Positions 1 through 6,959 of a DNA stretch of 7,089 bases are shown piece after piece. Position numbers and translations under genes: made by a program. The stretch is from Xanthobacteraceae bacterium (GTDB lineage Bacteria; Pseudomonadota; Alphaproteobacteria; Rhizobiales; Xanthobacteraceae). Where the stretch lies: contig JASHWN010000171.1 in the NCBI GenBank assembly GCA_030044035.1, positions 1-7,089 of the forward strand, given 5' to 3'. Within the stretch, counting starts at the first letter, position 1, and each line of letters opens with the position of its first letter. The notes beneath the pieces were generated by a model. It did not search any database. It had not been told where the DNA came from and worked only from the letters and a program-made list of their open reading frames with translations.

Positions 1-223
1 GGCCAGGCTTCCTGGGACGCGGACTTCGAGGTCTTCGCCGGGCGGGCGTTACCCGCCCCTTCCTGTCCCAGTCCAGAGGCAGCACCCCTCACTCCGGCCG
101 TAGTACCGGAGCGCGTGATGCCCGGAGCCGCCCGGGCGCAGGGGGCAAGCCTGCGCGCAGGCACCGCACTCGCTCCTACCGCCCGGCATGCCGTCCGCGC
201 GGCGTCCTTGATGAGCGAGAATT
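1..223 (-). ncRNA. Candidate structured RNA or leader of unknown family, open at left edge
   Basis: No protein gene is convincing here, but the minus strand downstream of a promoter-like element is packed with inverted repeats. Pairs seen (plus coordinates) are 169-175 with 213-219 (7 bp), the perfect 14-bp palindrome 149-162, 120-125 with 132-137, 92-97 with 106-111, 40-46 with 52-58 (7 bp, loop TAACG on the minus strand), 12-18 with 65-71 (7 bp), and 3-7 with 11-15. The last two share bases 12-15 and so exclude each other, as in a switch or attenuator. I compared it by eye with cobalamin riboswitch, RNase P, 6S, SRP and tmRNA consensus elements and found no adequate match. The CCAGG-AAG-CCTGG hairpin recalls the 3' end of cobalamin riboswitches, but their GGGAA/GGTG and CCCGCAACTG core elements are absent. 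It may be a free small RNA or the 5' leader of a gene left of the window. Ends are approximate. Confidence 0.35.
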
Positions 224-229
224 TGTTCC

Positions 230-259
230 GCTCTATTCAAACCAGGGACGATTGTCAAG
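230..259 (-). promoter_or_regulatory. Candidate housekeeping promoter for the structured RNA
   Basis: On the minus strand CTTGACA (259-253) matches the alphaproteobacterial -35 consensus. A 17-nt spacer after TTGACA leads to TAGAGC (235-230), a moderate -10. Transcription would start near 223, immediately before the first paired stem. The -10 is weak, so confidence is moderate. Confidence 0.4.
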
Positions 260-426
260 GATAGTCTCGATACGGCGCACAGAACCCTGATTCTATTGAG
301 CTATTATCTTTATCGCCGGTCTCAGGCGGAGTGTCTAAGGCGGCGATTCTTGCCAATGCAGCGGTTTTTGCGAATCATGATCATCGATGCGGGACCAGGC
401 GCACACCGGGATTACGTGCCCTGAAG
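259..426. other. Non-coding stretch between the operon end and the RNA promoter
   Basis: This lies after the stop codon of the membrane protein gene and before the promoter at 259. I see no credible open reading frame and no hairpin plus T-run that would make an intrinsic terminator for the minus-strand operon. Read-through into 1-258, or a factor-dependent terminator, remains possible. Confidence 0.4.
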
Positions 427-1782
427 TCAGCTCGCCGTATCTTCGGTTCGGTCCCGATAGATGACGGTGAGGTCTTCGAGGAAGCGAACGAACTTCTCCG
501 CATACGCTTTGGATATCTCGCCCTTTGGATTTTTCGGATCGGGGCACGGTTGTCCGCTCATCACCCTGAGCTCGAACAACGGAAACCCGGCGTAACTCTT
601 GCCCGGCCCGGTCGGTTCTTCGGATCTCTCGTGAGCTCTCCCCTCCAGCCCGACAAATCCGAAGCGCTCCAGGACCCGGCCATGACGCGAATTCGCCGCC
701 TCGCAAAAAATCACGAAATTCCACTTCGCCCGAAAGTCGCCGGCGGCACCAAAGATGCCATGCAGCAGAAAAACAATATGCTGAATGCTGGTGGCAAACA
801 GCAGCTCGTCGGCGAGCCGTTCCCGCCGATAACGCGGCACATGCAGCTGCACATAGGCCAGAAATTCCACGGCGTTCAAAGCAGAGACGTCGATCGGCTG
901 CTTGCCGAACGCATCGGCGATCTTAGGGTCAACCTCTGCGAGGTCGGTGGCTTTCTGACCCCGGCAGATGTGTTTCGCCGACGCGGCCGTGGTCGGCACG
1001 ACGACGCTGTAATAGCCGCCACTGTCGTTCACCGCGATTGGCGGCTCTGCTTCGTCGGACTTGTCGTCGGGCACCAGTCGCCACAACGCGGCGGGGAAAG
1101 TCGTGAACCAATCAAGTAGCGAATCGTGATCGCGCGTCAGCCATTGCGTGTCGCGCAAATGATAGGTGCGCAACGACAATAGGGCGCTGGTCCTGTTGGC
1201 AATTGTAGCGGCATAGTTCGCCAAAGCCTTGGCGTCGTTTTTCCCGGCAGGCGAAGAGCCCCATGGCGCTCGTCTGACGCGCGCATAAACGTCATCGATA
1301 TCCAGTGTGCCGTGCAAGAGCCGGCCAATCTCTCTGTAGGCATATCCGAGGGAATGGCCGCGTGCGGCGATAAGCAGACGGCTGGTGCCGCTGATGAAGA
1401 GCACCAGAAAGATACAGAAGTCGCCCAAGTCTTTGGAATGGCCCAGGTTGAAGAAATGCCGGTAGAAGCTCCAATCGGTCAAATCCTTGACGTGAACGTC
1501 CAGCGGAACAATTTCTTGCTGGTATGTAACCTCCAAGCCGTAGAAGATCAGCACAAGCTCGACGAATATGATCAGAGGCTCGAAATGCTCGTAGTGATCG
1601 CGATACCAATAGAGCGGGCGATAGAGCCGTCCAAAGGCGCTTAAGACCGCGTCGTACACCCATTCCGAGGCGCCCGAAATCCAATCACCGATTCGTCGTC
1701 CGGCGCTCGATATCCGGGCTCGGATTTGTACCCGAAACGTGGAGCTCCAGTTACGGACGCGCGTGCCGATGGCGGAGGTCAC
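427..1782 (-). CDS. Membrane-anchored protein of unknown family
   Basis: I do not recognise this 451-aa protein. Visible parts are a basic amphipathic N-terminus (about residues 1-60) and two hydrophobic segments: roughly 67-85 (FEPLIIFVELVLIFYG...) and 121-140 (DFCIFLVLFISGTSRLLIAA). A long, mostly soluble C-terminal part of about 300 residues follows, probably cytoplasmic. The aromatic, charged YWYRDHYEHFEP precedes the first membrane segment. The start chosen is GTG at 1782, with GAGGGA (1794-1789) six bases upstream. The frame stays open to a GTG at 1866 whose nearest purine tract (AAGGG) sits only two bases from it, so that longer start is less likely. The gene overlaps the end of the upstream GNAT-like gene by 32 bp, which suggests translational coupling and a shared operon. 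Sampled lines look lower in GC (about 48% in 1501-1560) than the molybdenum hydroxylase gene (about 65% in 5101-5160). A real gene is likely; the function is unknown. Confidence 0.75.
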   Translation of the reverse strand: MTSAIGTRVRNWSSTFRVQIRARISSAGRRIGDWISGASEWVYDAVLSAFGRLYRPLYWYRDHYEHFEPLIIFVELVLIFYGLEVTYQQEIVPLDVHVKDLTDWSFYRHFFNLGHSKDLGDFCIFLVLFISGTSRLLIAARGHSLGYAYREIGRLLHGTLDIDDVYARVRRAPWGSSPAGKNDAKALANYAATIANRTSALLSLRTYHLRDTQWLTRDHDSLLDWFTTFPAALWRLVPDDKSDEAEPPIAVNDSGGYYSVVVPTTAASAKHICRGQKATDLAEVDPKIADAFGKQPIDVSALNAVEFLAYVQLHVPRYRRERLADELLFATSIQHIVFLLHGIFGAAGDFRAKWNFVIFCEAANSRHGRVLERFGFVGLEGRAHERSEEPTGPGKSYAGFPLFELRVMSGQPCPDPKNPKGEISKAYAEKFVRFLEDLTVIYRDRTEDTAS

Positions 1783-2641
1783 GATCGTTCCCTCTAAGGT
1801 CGCGTTCGAGCTTGGCGATGGTCTGAAGCCGGTCGCTGCGGAGTCCGAGCAATGCAACGGAGTCACGACCCTTGAGCCAGCTTTCCATGGCGGCGAAATC
1901 GCTGTCGCCGCTGGCGTTCTGGTTCTTCAAGACGGAGATCGAGCAGAAGGCATGCAGATGGCTCAGAACGACGGCGGCGGGAATTGTCATGGCAGCGGTT
2001 CTGCTGCAGAAAAGATCGAGATAACGAACCGGCTGGGCGGCGTCGCGCAGGCGCGGCTGGACGTATTGCATGTCAAGCGGCCGAAAGCCGGATCGGAACC
2101 AAAACATGTAACGCCGGGCGGGATGCAGCCCTGAAGATTTCGTGTCGGCGGCGATTTCGTCGGCCGTCATCCGCAGCGGATTGTTGACCTCGAAGAAGAT
2201 CACCGCCTTTCGCGGGTTGGCCTGGCCGAACGTGCTGCAGGCGGTTTCCTGGGCAAAGGCGATAAAATCGCGCATCGGCACCAGGCCGCGATAGCACTCG
2301 TGCAGAAAGGTGTAGATGCCTTGCACCGAGGCCGGAATGCCGGCCTGGAGGTGTGCCGCGCTGGATGTCACGCCAAAAACGTGACCGCCGACAACGGGGC
2401 CGCCATCCCAGGGCCGCACCGCGGCAACTATCTCGCGGTATGGACCATAGTCTTGCTGGATCTTGAGGTTTTCGTTGAACGCAAGGATTCGGAAAAACTC
2501 TTCTTTCGGCTCGCGCTCGTCGACCAGCGGAAACATCGCCGCATACAGGTCGTAGAAGCTGTCGAACGCCATGCTGTGGGAAAACAGCGGCTCGATCCGC
2601 GCGCCCTGAGTCGGAAATTTTTGCACTATTGCCATCGGCAT
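1751..2641 (-). CDS. Divergent GNAT-like (N-acetyltransferase-fold) protein
   Basis: This is a 296-aa soluble protein without signal peptide or membrane segment. Its pattern resembles a divergent branch of the GNAT superfamily: FYDLYAAMFPLVDEREP near 29-45, a G-G turn after a predicted strand (GGPVVGGHVFGV, 80-91), and ECYRGLVPMRDFI (115-127) where the acetyl-CoA loop would lie. Then come FFEVNNPLRM (149-158) and a C-terminal block RYMFWFRSGFRPLDMQYVQPRL (177-198, shown here in parts: FWFRSGFRPLD, then YVQP). The canonical R/Q-x-x-G-x-G/A loop is degenerate, so catalysis is uncertain. Residues 214-296 form an extra C-terminal tail with no recognised motif. ATG 2641 and ATG 2635 are both possible; GGAG lies 3 and 9 bases upstream respectively, and the second spacing is better. 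The gene follows the permease by 24 bp and overlaps the next gene by 32 bp, so it is probably the middle gene of an operon. Acylation of a transported amine is inference. Confidence 0.7.
   Translation of the reverse strand: MPMAIVQKFPTQGARIEPLFSHSMAFDSFYDLYAAMFPLVDEREPKEEFFRILAFNENLKIQQDYGPYREIVAAVRPWDGGPVVGGHVFGVTSSAAHLQAGIPASVQGIYTFLHECYRGLVPMRDFIAFAQETACSTFGQANPRKAVIFFEVNNPLRMTADEIAADTKSSGLHPARRYMFWFRSGFRPLDMQYVQPRLRDAAQPVRYLDLFCSRTAAMTIPAAVVLSHLHAFCSISVLKNQNASGDSDFAAMESWLKGRDSVALLGLRSDRLQTIAKLERDLRGNDRDLRHRHARP
1789..1794 (-). promoter_or_regulatory. Ribosome binding site deciding the GTG 1782 start
   Basis: GAGGGA on the minus strand lies six bases before GTG 1782 and inside the last codons of the upstream GNAT-like gene. 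It is better spaced than the purine tract preceding the longer GTG 1866 start, and is the reason the shorter start was chosen. Confidence 0.55.
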
Positions 2642-2665
2642 GCGCTCCGGCGACGTGGCGACGAC

Positions 2666-4165
2666 CTACGAACTCATCTGGCTCAAGTCGACGACCTCGG
2701 GCTTGCGCTGAAAGAAGTCCGGAAGCCAAATCCGTGCCAAGATCATCAAGATCACACCCAGCCCCAAGCATCCGACGCCGAACACCAGCGCCGGCCCGAC
2801 GCCGCAGATCGCGGTCGAGTCCTGATCCGGCTTGACGTAGCTTTGGCAGGCCATGACGAACAGCGCCATCATAATGAGACCGCCCAGGGCCGGCACGACG
2901 CCGATGAAAATGAAATTCTTGGCGCTCTTGCGCAGTTCGCGCCGATAGTAGACGGCGCACGCGAATCCGGTCAGCGCGTAATAAAACGCGATGCCAAACG
3001 CGGTAGCTGTCACGGAATCGGCGAGAATATCGGTATTGGGGATGTAGCACAGCACGATATACCAGAGAATCGAAAACGCGCCCATCACCAGCGTCGCAAA
3101 GCCCGGCGTCATGAAGCGCGGGTGAATTTCGCCGAACTGCTTCGGCAGCGCGCCGGCATGCGCCATCGAGACGACGGTGCGCGCCGTCGGCAGTATTGTC
3201 GTCAACGTCGAGGCGATCGCCGAGGTTACGACGGACAGAATCAACAGCTGTGCGGGCCAAAAGCCCAGCACCGAGTTGGCCAGCGGCGCGAGAAAATTGT
3301 CGCCGCTGTTCTTTTCCAGTCCCGGCTCGGCGAACGCGACGGCGGCAACCGCGACCAGCAGGTACAGCGCAAGCAAAAACAGGGTCGAAACCAGGACCGC
3401 GCGAGCCGGCGCCGTCCTCGGATTTTCCGTTTCTTCGTTGACCGATGTGCCGCAATCCCAGCCCCAATAGATGAACACGGCGATCAACATGGCCTGCGCG
3501 AACGCGCCGAAATCGCTCACCGCGAAGGGGTTGAACCAGCCGGGCGCGATGTGTGTCGATCCGCCAGGCGGCGCCGTGCCATAGACCTTGAGCAGCGCAA
3601 CGGCGGCGAAGATCGCGAGCAGGACGATTTCGGCGGCGAGCAACAGCTTCTGCGTGCGCGCGGAAAGCTCAATGCCGAGGTAACAGAACGCGGTCATGAG
3701 CGCGATATAGCCGACGCCGACGACGGCTTGGGTCGTGGCGCCCGGCGCATCGATGCCGAAGAAGCGGAACGAATAGAGCGCGGCAACCTGCGCCAGGCCG
3801 GGCATGACCAGAATATCGGTGGCGATGATCGCCCATCCCGCCATCCAGCCGCAGTACGGGCCCATGGCCCGCGTGACCCAGGAGAAGCTCGTGCCGCAAT
3901 CGGGATCGGCGCGGTTGAGATGATAGTACGCCGCGGCGATGAACAGCATCGGCACATAGGCCGCTATCAGAATCGCCGGCACGTTGAACTTGACCACCAT
4001 GACGATCGAGCCAAGCGCCGCCGCAAGCGAGTAGGCCGGTGCCGTGGAGGCGATGCCGATGACGATATTGGAGACGAAAGACAGCGCGTCCTTTTTCAGC
4101 CCTCGACGATTTGCTGTAGCCGGTGCGCCCTTGGCTTGCTGCCCTGACACCAATGCACTGTTCAC
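2666..4165 (-). CDS. APC-superfamily amino acid/polyamine-type permease
   Basis: This 499-aa polytopic inner-membrane protein has about 12 hydrophobic segments, the usual length for secondary transporters of the amino acid-polyamine-organocation superfamily. Family hallmarks are a first helix with a glycine/proline break (GIASTAPAYSLAAALG, 37-52), where this fold binds substrate. Next is the TM6 region YWGWDCGTSVNEETENPR (233-250), followed by P253 and R255. Last is a TM8-and-loop block with ARTVVSMAHAGALP (328-341) and HPRFMTP (348-354). The N-terminus (1-25) is hydrophilic and starts before TM1 at about residue 28. Start is GTG 4165, with a strong GGGAGG (4177-4172) six bases upstream. It is the first gene of a probable three-gene operon and is transcribed divergently from the molybdenum hydroxylase gene. 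Substrate cannot be read from the sequence; an amino acid, polyamine or related amine is the family expectation. The family call is secure. Confidence 0.93.
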   Translation of the reverse strand: MNSALVSGQQAKGAPATANRRGLKKDALSFVSNIVIGIASTAPAYSLAAALGSIVMVVKFNVPAILIAAYVPMLFIAAAYYHLNRADPDCGTSFSWVTRAMGPYCGWMAGWAIIATDILVMPGLAQVAALYSFRFFGIDAPGATTQAVVGVGYIALMTAFCYLGIELSARTQKLLLAAEIVLLAIFAAVALLKVYGTAPPGGSTHIAPGWFNPFAVSDFGAFAQAMLIAVFIYWGWDCGTSVNEETENPRTAPARAVLVSTLFLLALYLLVAVAAVAFAEPGLEKNSGDNFLAPLANSVLGFWPAQLLILSVVTSAIASTLTTILPTARTVVSMAHAGALPKQFGEIHPRFMTPGFATLVMGAFSILWYIVLCYIPNTDILADSVTATAFGIAFYYALTGFACAVYYRRELRKSAKNFIFIGVVPALGGLIMMALFVMACQSYVKPDQDSTAICGVGPALVFGVGCLGLGVILMILARIWLPDFFQRKPEVVDLSQMSS

Positions 4166-4171
4166 TGCTCC

Positions 4172-4177
4172 CCTCCC
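4172..4177 (-). promoter_or_regulatory. Strong ribosome binding site of the permease gene
   Basis: GGGAGG on the minus strand, within a longer purine-rich tract (4180-4166), sits six bases before GTG 4165. It supports this non-ATG start. Confidence 0.65.
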
Positions 4178-4188
4178 TTAGTGAACGC

Positions 4189-4209
4189 CGCGCCAATATC
4201 GATGGCGCG
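4189..4209. promoter_or_regulatory. Perfect 7-bp inverted repeat upstream of the permease
   Basis: CGCGCCA (4189-4195) and TGGCGCG (4203-4209) form a perfect dyad around a 7-nt centre. It ends 12 bases upstream of the permease ribosome binding site. It could be an operator or a 5'-UTR hairpin near the start codon. There is no T-run, so it is not an intrinsic terminator. Confidence 0.35.
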
Positions 4210-4327
4210 ATTGAAGCCTATCGGTTGGCGCCGTTCAAACCGTCCCGTTGCCCGGTCGCAGCGACCTAGCGCCGCGGGTCCGACGCCTAAAGGACAACCG
4301 ATGGTTCTTGCCGGTTGAACGGCCATT

Positions 4328-4358
4328 CGCATACATCCGTCACAAGAATATGTACGCG
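4328..4358. promoter_or_regulatory. Candidate operator: imperfect dyad CGCATACAT / ATGTACGCG
   Basis: Half-sites at 4328-4336 and 4350-4358 match at 8 of 9 positions and lie 22 bp centre to centre, about two helical turns, as expected for a dimeric regulator. The dyad sits mid-way in the divergent region and overlaps one copy of the CCGTCACAAG direct repeat. No regulator is identified; this is a candidate only. Confidence 0.3.
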
Positions 4359-4484
4359 ATCTCAATGCGGGCGAACTCCGGTGCAGCCGGCGAACAGAAG
4401 CAGGGCTGCCGTCACAAGCGTTCACCAGATCGATTGCGGTTGTCGGTATCACAACCTACCCTGTCGCTCATGTTTGCGGCCCTC

Positions 4485-4512
4485 TTTAGCGGCGCGCCGT
4501 TTTCGCTATAAA
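4485..4512 (+). promoter_or_regulatory. Weak candidate promoter of the molybdenum hydroxylase gene
   Basis: TATAAA (4507-4512) is a good -10 lying 39 bases before the ATG. The matching -35 (TTTAGC, 4485-4490, spacer 16) is poor, so an activator may be needed or the true promoter may lie elsewhere. Confidence 0.3.
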
Positions 4513-4551
4513 GGCCGGCGCTACCCGCCCGCGACATTTTCAGGACCGACA

Positions 4552-6903
4552 ATGGACGCCACGACCCATTCCGAGACCCATCGCACCGATTTCCACGGCC
4601 GCGTCGAGGACGATCCGCTGGTGCGCGGGCACGGCCGTTACATCGCCGATGCGCCGCTGCCGAACCAGGCTTACGCCTACTTCGTGCGCTCGCCGCACGC
4701 GTTTGCCCGCATCGTCGGCGTCGATGTCGAGGCGGCGAGCAAGGCGCCCGGCGTGGTCGGCGTGCTCACCGGCAAGGATTTGTCCGGCGTCGGCAGCATC
4801 GGCCGGCATCCGCCGCTGCCGGGCCGCGGCGGCAAGGCGCTGGTCATGCCGTTCCGGCCGGCGCTGGCGTCCGAGCGCGTCATGCATGTCGGCGAGCCGG
4901 TCGCCATGGTGGTGGCGGAGACTGCGGCGGCCGCGCAGGACGCCGCCGAGCTCGTTACCGTCGAATACGAGCAGCTGACGGCTGTCGTCGATGCCCGCGA
5001 AGCGCTGCGCGACGGCGCGCCGCAATTGTGGCCGCAGGCGCCCGGCAATCTCGCCGTCGACTGGCCGGGTCCGGCCGCCGATGCGGACGCCAACGCGCGC
5101 GAGGTCGCGGCGATCTTCGCCGCCGCCAAACACGTCGCCAAAATCGCGGTGATGAGCCAGCGCATGGTGATCAACTCGATGGAGCCGCGCGGCGCCACCG
5201 CCAGCTACGATCCGGCGACCGACGCCTACACGATGCGCGCGTGCTCGCAGAGCGCCGGCACCTTGCGCGAAAACATCCTCGCCATCATGAACCTGCCGAA
5301 GGAACGCTTACGCGTCGTCACCGAGGACGTCGGCGGCGCCTTCGGGCTGAAGACCGGCGCCTACCCTGAAAACATCGCGCTTCTGGTCGGCGCCAAGAAA
5401 TTCGGCCGGCCGATCCACTGGATGTCGACGCGCTCCGAGGCGTTCGTCAGCGACAACCAGGCGCGCGACACCTATTCGGAGGTCGAGCTGGCGCTCGACG
5501 ACAAGGGCAAATTCCTCGCGCTCCGCGTCCGCAATGTCGGCAATGTCGGCGCCTATCTGGGCTCGATCGGCGCCGCGATCCCGACCTTGAGCTTCTCGCG
5601 CTGCCTGCCCGGCATGTACGACATCAGGCACATCGACATCGGCGTCAAATGCGCCTTCAGCAACACGCTGCCGACCGCACCCTATCGCGGCGCCGGCCGG
5701 CCGGAAGCGAGCTACGCGCTCGAACGCGTGGTCGACGAGGCGGCGCGCGTGTCCGGCATCGATCCGATAAAGCTGCGCCGGCGCAATCTGATCAAAAAAT
5801 CGCAGATGCCGTATAAGACTCCGGTCGGCACCACCTACGACAGCGGCGACTTCGCGCCGATCCTCGACCAGGCGCTGGCGCTCGCCGACTACGACGGCTT
5901 CAAGCAGCGCCGCCGCGACGCGAAAAAGCGCGGACAATATCGCGGCTTCGGCATCTGCTGCGCGCTCGAGCATTCCGGCGGCGCGCCGACCGAAACCGCG
6001 CTGCTGTCGTTCCCCGGCAACGGCACCTTGCTCTTTAGCCTCAACGTGCAGAACACCGGCCAGGGCCACGCCACCGTGTTCTCGCGGCTCATCGGCGAAC
6101 GGCTCGGCATTGCGCCGGACAAGATTCCGCATCGCCACGGCGATTCGTCGCTGGAGCTGCCCGGCTATGCGTCGGTCGGATCGCGCTCGGGCATGACGGT
6201 GAGCCATTCGGTGGTCAAGGCGATCGACACGATCCTCCAAAAGGGCAAGCCGATCGCCGCGGCCATGCTGGAAACCGGCGAGGCCGACGTCGCTTTCAAC
6301 GCCGGGCATTTCGAGGTGGTCGGCACCGATCGCCGCGTGTCGCTGTTCGAGGTCGCTTCACACGCTGCCGCGCTGAAGAAGCGCGGCGAGATTGCGGAAG
6401 ACCTCGACACCAAGACCACGACCCAGACCGAGCAGACCTTTCCCAACGGCGTGCATATCGCCGAGGTCGAGATCGATCCGCAGACCGGAGCAATGACGAT
6501 CGCCAACTATTCGGCGGTCGACGATTGCGGCCGCGCGCTCGAGCCGAAGATCGTCGAAGGCCAATTCCACGGCGCAGTGGTCGCCGGCTTGGGCCAGGCG
6601 CTGATGGAGCGCACCGTGTACGACGCCGACAGCGGCCAGCTCGTCACCGGCTCGCTGATGGATTACGCGCTGCCGCGCGCCGACGACGTGCCGCCGCTGC
6701 GCGACGCGCTGCACAACTCGCCGGCGACCACCAATCCGCTCGGCGTCAAAGGCGTCGGCGAAGCCGGCACCACCGCGGCCATCGCGGCGGTCATGAACGC
6801 GGTGGCCGATGCGATCCCGAACGGCGCCGGCGCCCATCTCGACATGCCGGCCTCCGCCGCGCGTTTATGGGAAGCGTGCCGGCGCGCGGCGGCCGCCCAG
6901 TAG
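4552..6903 (+). CDS. Molybdopterin-binding large subunit, xanthine dehydrogenase / form II CoxL-like family
   Basis: This 783-aa protein is a full-length molybdenum-hydroxylase large subunit, which binds the molybdopterin cytosine dinucleotide cofactor and hydroxylates the substrate carbon. It opens with the family N-terminus (VRGHGRYIADAPLP). It then shows GGAFGLK (261-267), the active-site loop PYRGAGR (377-383), GQGH (503-506), GDSSLELPGYASVGSRSG (530-547) and GVKGVGEAGT (731-740), with the catalytic Glu at 737. YRGAGR is the signature of form II CoxL-like enzymes; true CO dehydrogenases (form I) carry a Cys in AYxCSFR, so CO oxidation is not expected. The substrate could be an aldehyde, a purine-like compound or an N-heterocycle. 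ATG 4552 is chosen because AGGA lies six bases upstream and the family sequence begins right after it. The FAD and [2Fe-2S] subunits are not adjacent within the window: upstream is divergent, and downstream is a repeat. No signal peptide is seen. Confidence 0.93.
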   Translation: MDATTHSETHRTDFHGRVEDDPLVRGHGRYIADAPLPNQAYAYFVRSPHAFARIVGVDVEAASKAPGVVGVLTGKDLSGVGSIGRHPPLPGRGGKALVMPFRPALASERVMHVGEPVAMVVAETAAAAQDAAELVTVEYEQLTAVVDAREALRDGAPQLWPQAPGNLAVDWPGPAADADANAREVAAIFAAAKHVAKIAVMSQRMVINSMEPRGATASYDPATDAYTMRACSQSAGTLRENILAIMNLPKERLRVVTEDVGGAFGLKTGAYPENIALLVGAKKFGRPIHWMSTRSEAFVSDNQARDTYSEVELALDDKGKFLALRVRNVGNVGAYLGSIGAAIPTLSFSRCLPGMYDIRHIDIGVKCAFSNTLPTAPYRGAGRPEASYALERVVDEAARVSGIDPIKLRRRNLIKKSQMPYKTPVGTTYDSGDFAPILDQALALADYDGFKQRRRDAKKRGQYRGFGICCALEHSGGAPTETALLSFPGNGTLLFSLNVQNTGQGHATVFSRLIGERLGIAPDKIPHRHGDSSLELPGYASVGSRSGMTVSHSVVKAIDTILQKGKPIAAAMLETGEADVAFNAGHFEVVGTDRRVSLFEVASHAAALKKRGEIAEDLDTKTTTQTEQTFPNGVHIAEVEIDPQTGAMTIANYSAVDDCGRALEPKIVEGQFHGAVVAGLGQALMERTVYDADSGQLVTGSLMDYALPRADDVPPLRDALHNSPATTNPLGVKGVGEAGTTAAIAAVMNAVADAIPNGAGAHLDMPASAARLWEACRRAAAAQ

Positions 6904-6959
6904 ACGCACCTTTCCGCGCATTCCCGCGCAAGGATGATACCAAGCGCAATTAATGTTGA

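Larger units (their letters stand above)
4166..4551. other. Divergent intergenic region with dyads, no gene
   Basis: This 386-bp stretch separates the divergent permease and molybdenum hydroxylase genes and should hold both promoters. The hydroxylase frame stays open back to 4315, but that extension is Arg/Cys/Ser-rich and unlike the family. Structures seen are a perfect 7-bp dyad at 4189-4209, an imperfect 9-bp dyad 4328-4336/4350-4358, a separated inverted pair 4231-4242/4312-4322 (one indel), and a 10-bp direct repeat CCGTCACAAG at 4337-4346 and 4409-4418. No regulator gene lies in the window. Confidence 0.5.

Noticed and set aside
1..223. Cobalamin riboswitch, RNase P RNA, 6S, SRP or tmRNA
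   Set aside because: Single elements look similar (CCAGG-AAG-CCTGG hairpin; TAACG loop as in RNase P P9), but the diagnostic conserved cores of each family are missing.
49..258. Minus-strand 69-aa open frame with a Cys-rich stretch (CGACAQAC)
   Set aside because: Its only upstream start is a TTG that is itself the -35 TTGACA element. The product has no family-like pattern and the region is dominated by hairpins.
331..1119. Plus-strand 262-aa open frame
   Set aside because: It is antisense to the membrane protein gene, with Arg-rich low-information sequence; a high-GC shadow frame.
2073..3467. Minus-strand 464-aa open frame inside the permease
   Set aside because: Out-of-frame shadow of the permease and the next gene. 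Part of the sequence is a frame-shifted image and extremely Arg/Gly-rich.
2300..4147. Plus-strand 615-aa open frame
   Set aside because: It is antisense to the permease and the GNAT-like gene, rich in Arg/Asp/Gly/His, with no hydrophobic core or known motif. The opposite strand gives a clear APC transporter.
4315..4551. N-terminal extension of the molybdenum hydroxylase frame
   Set aside because: The extra 79 residues are unlike the family, and a properly spaced AGGA precedes ATG 4552.
5308..6309. Minus-strand 333-aa open frame within the hydroxylase gene
   Set aside because: Antisense shadow caused by third-position GC bias; no recognisable domains.
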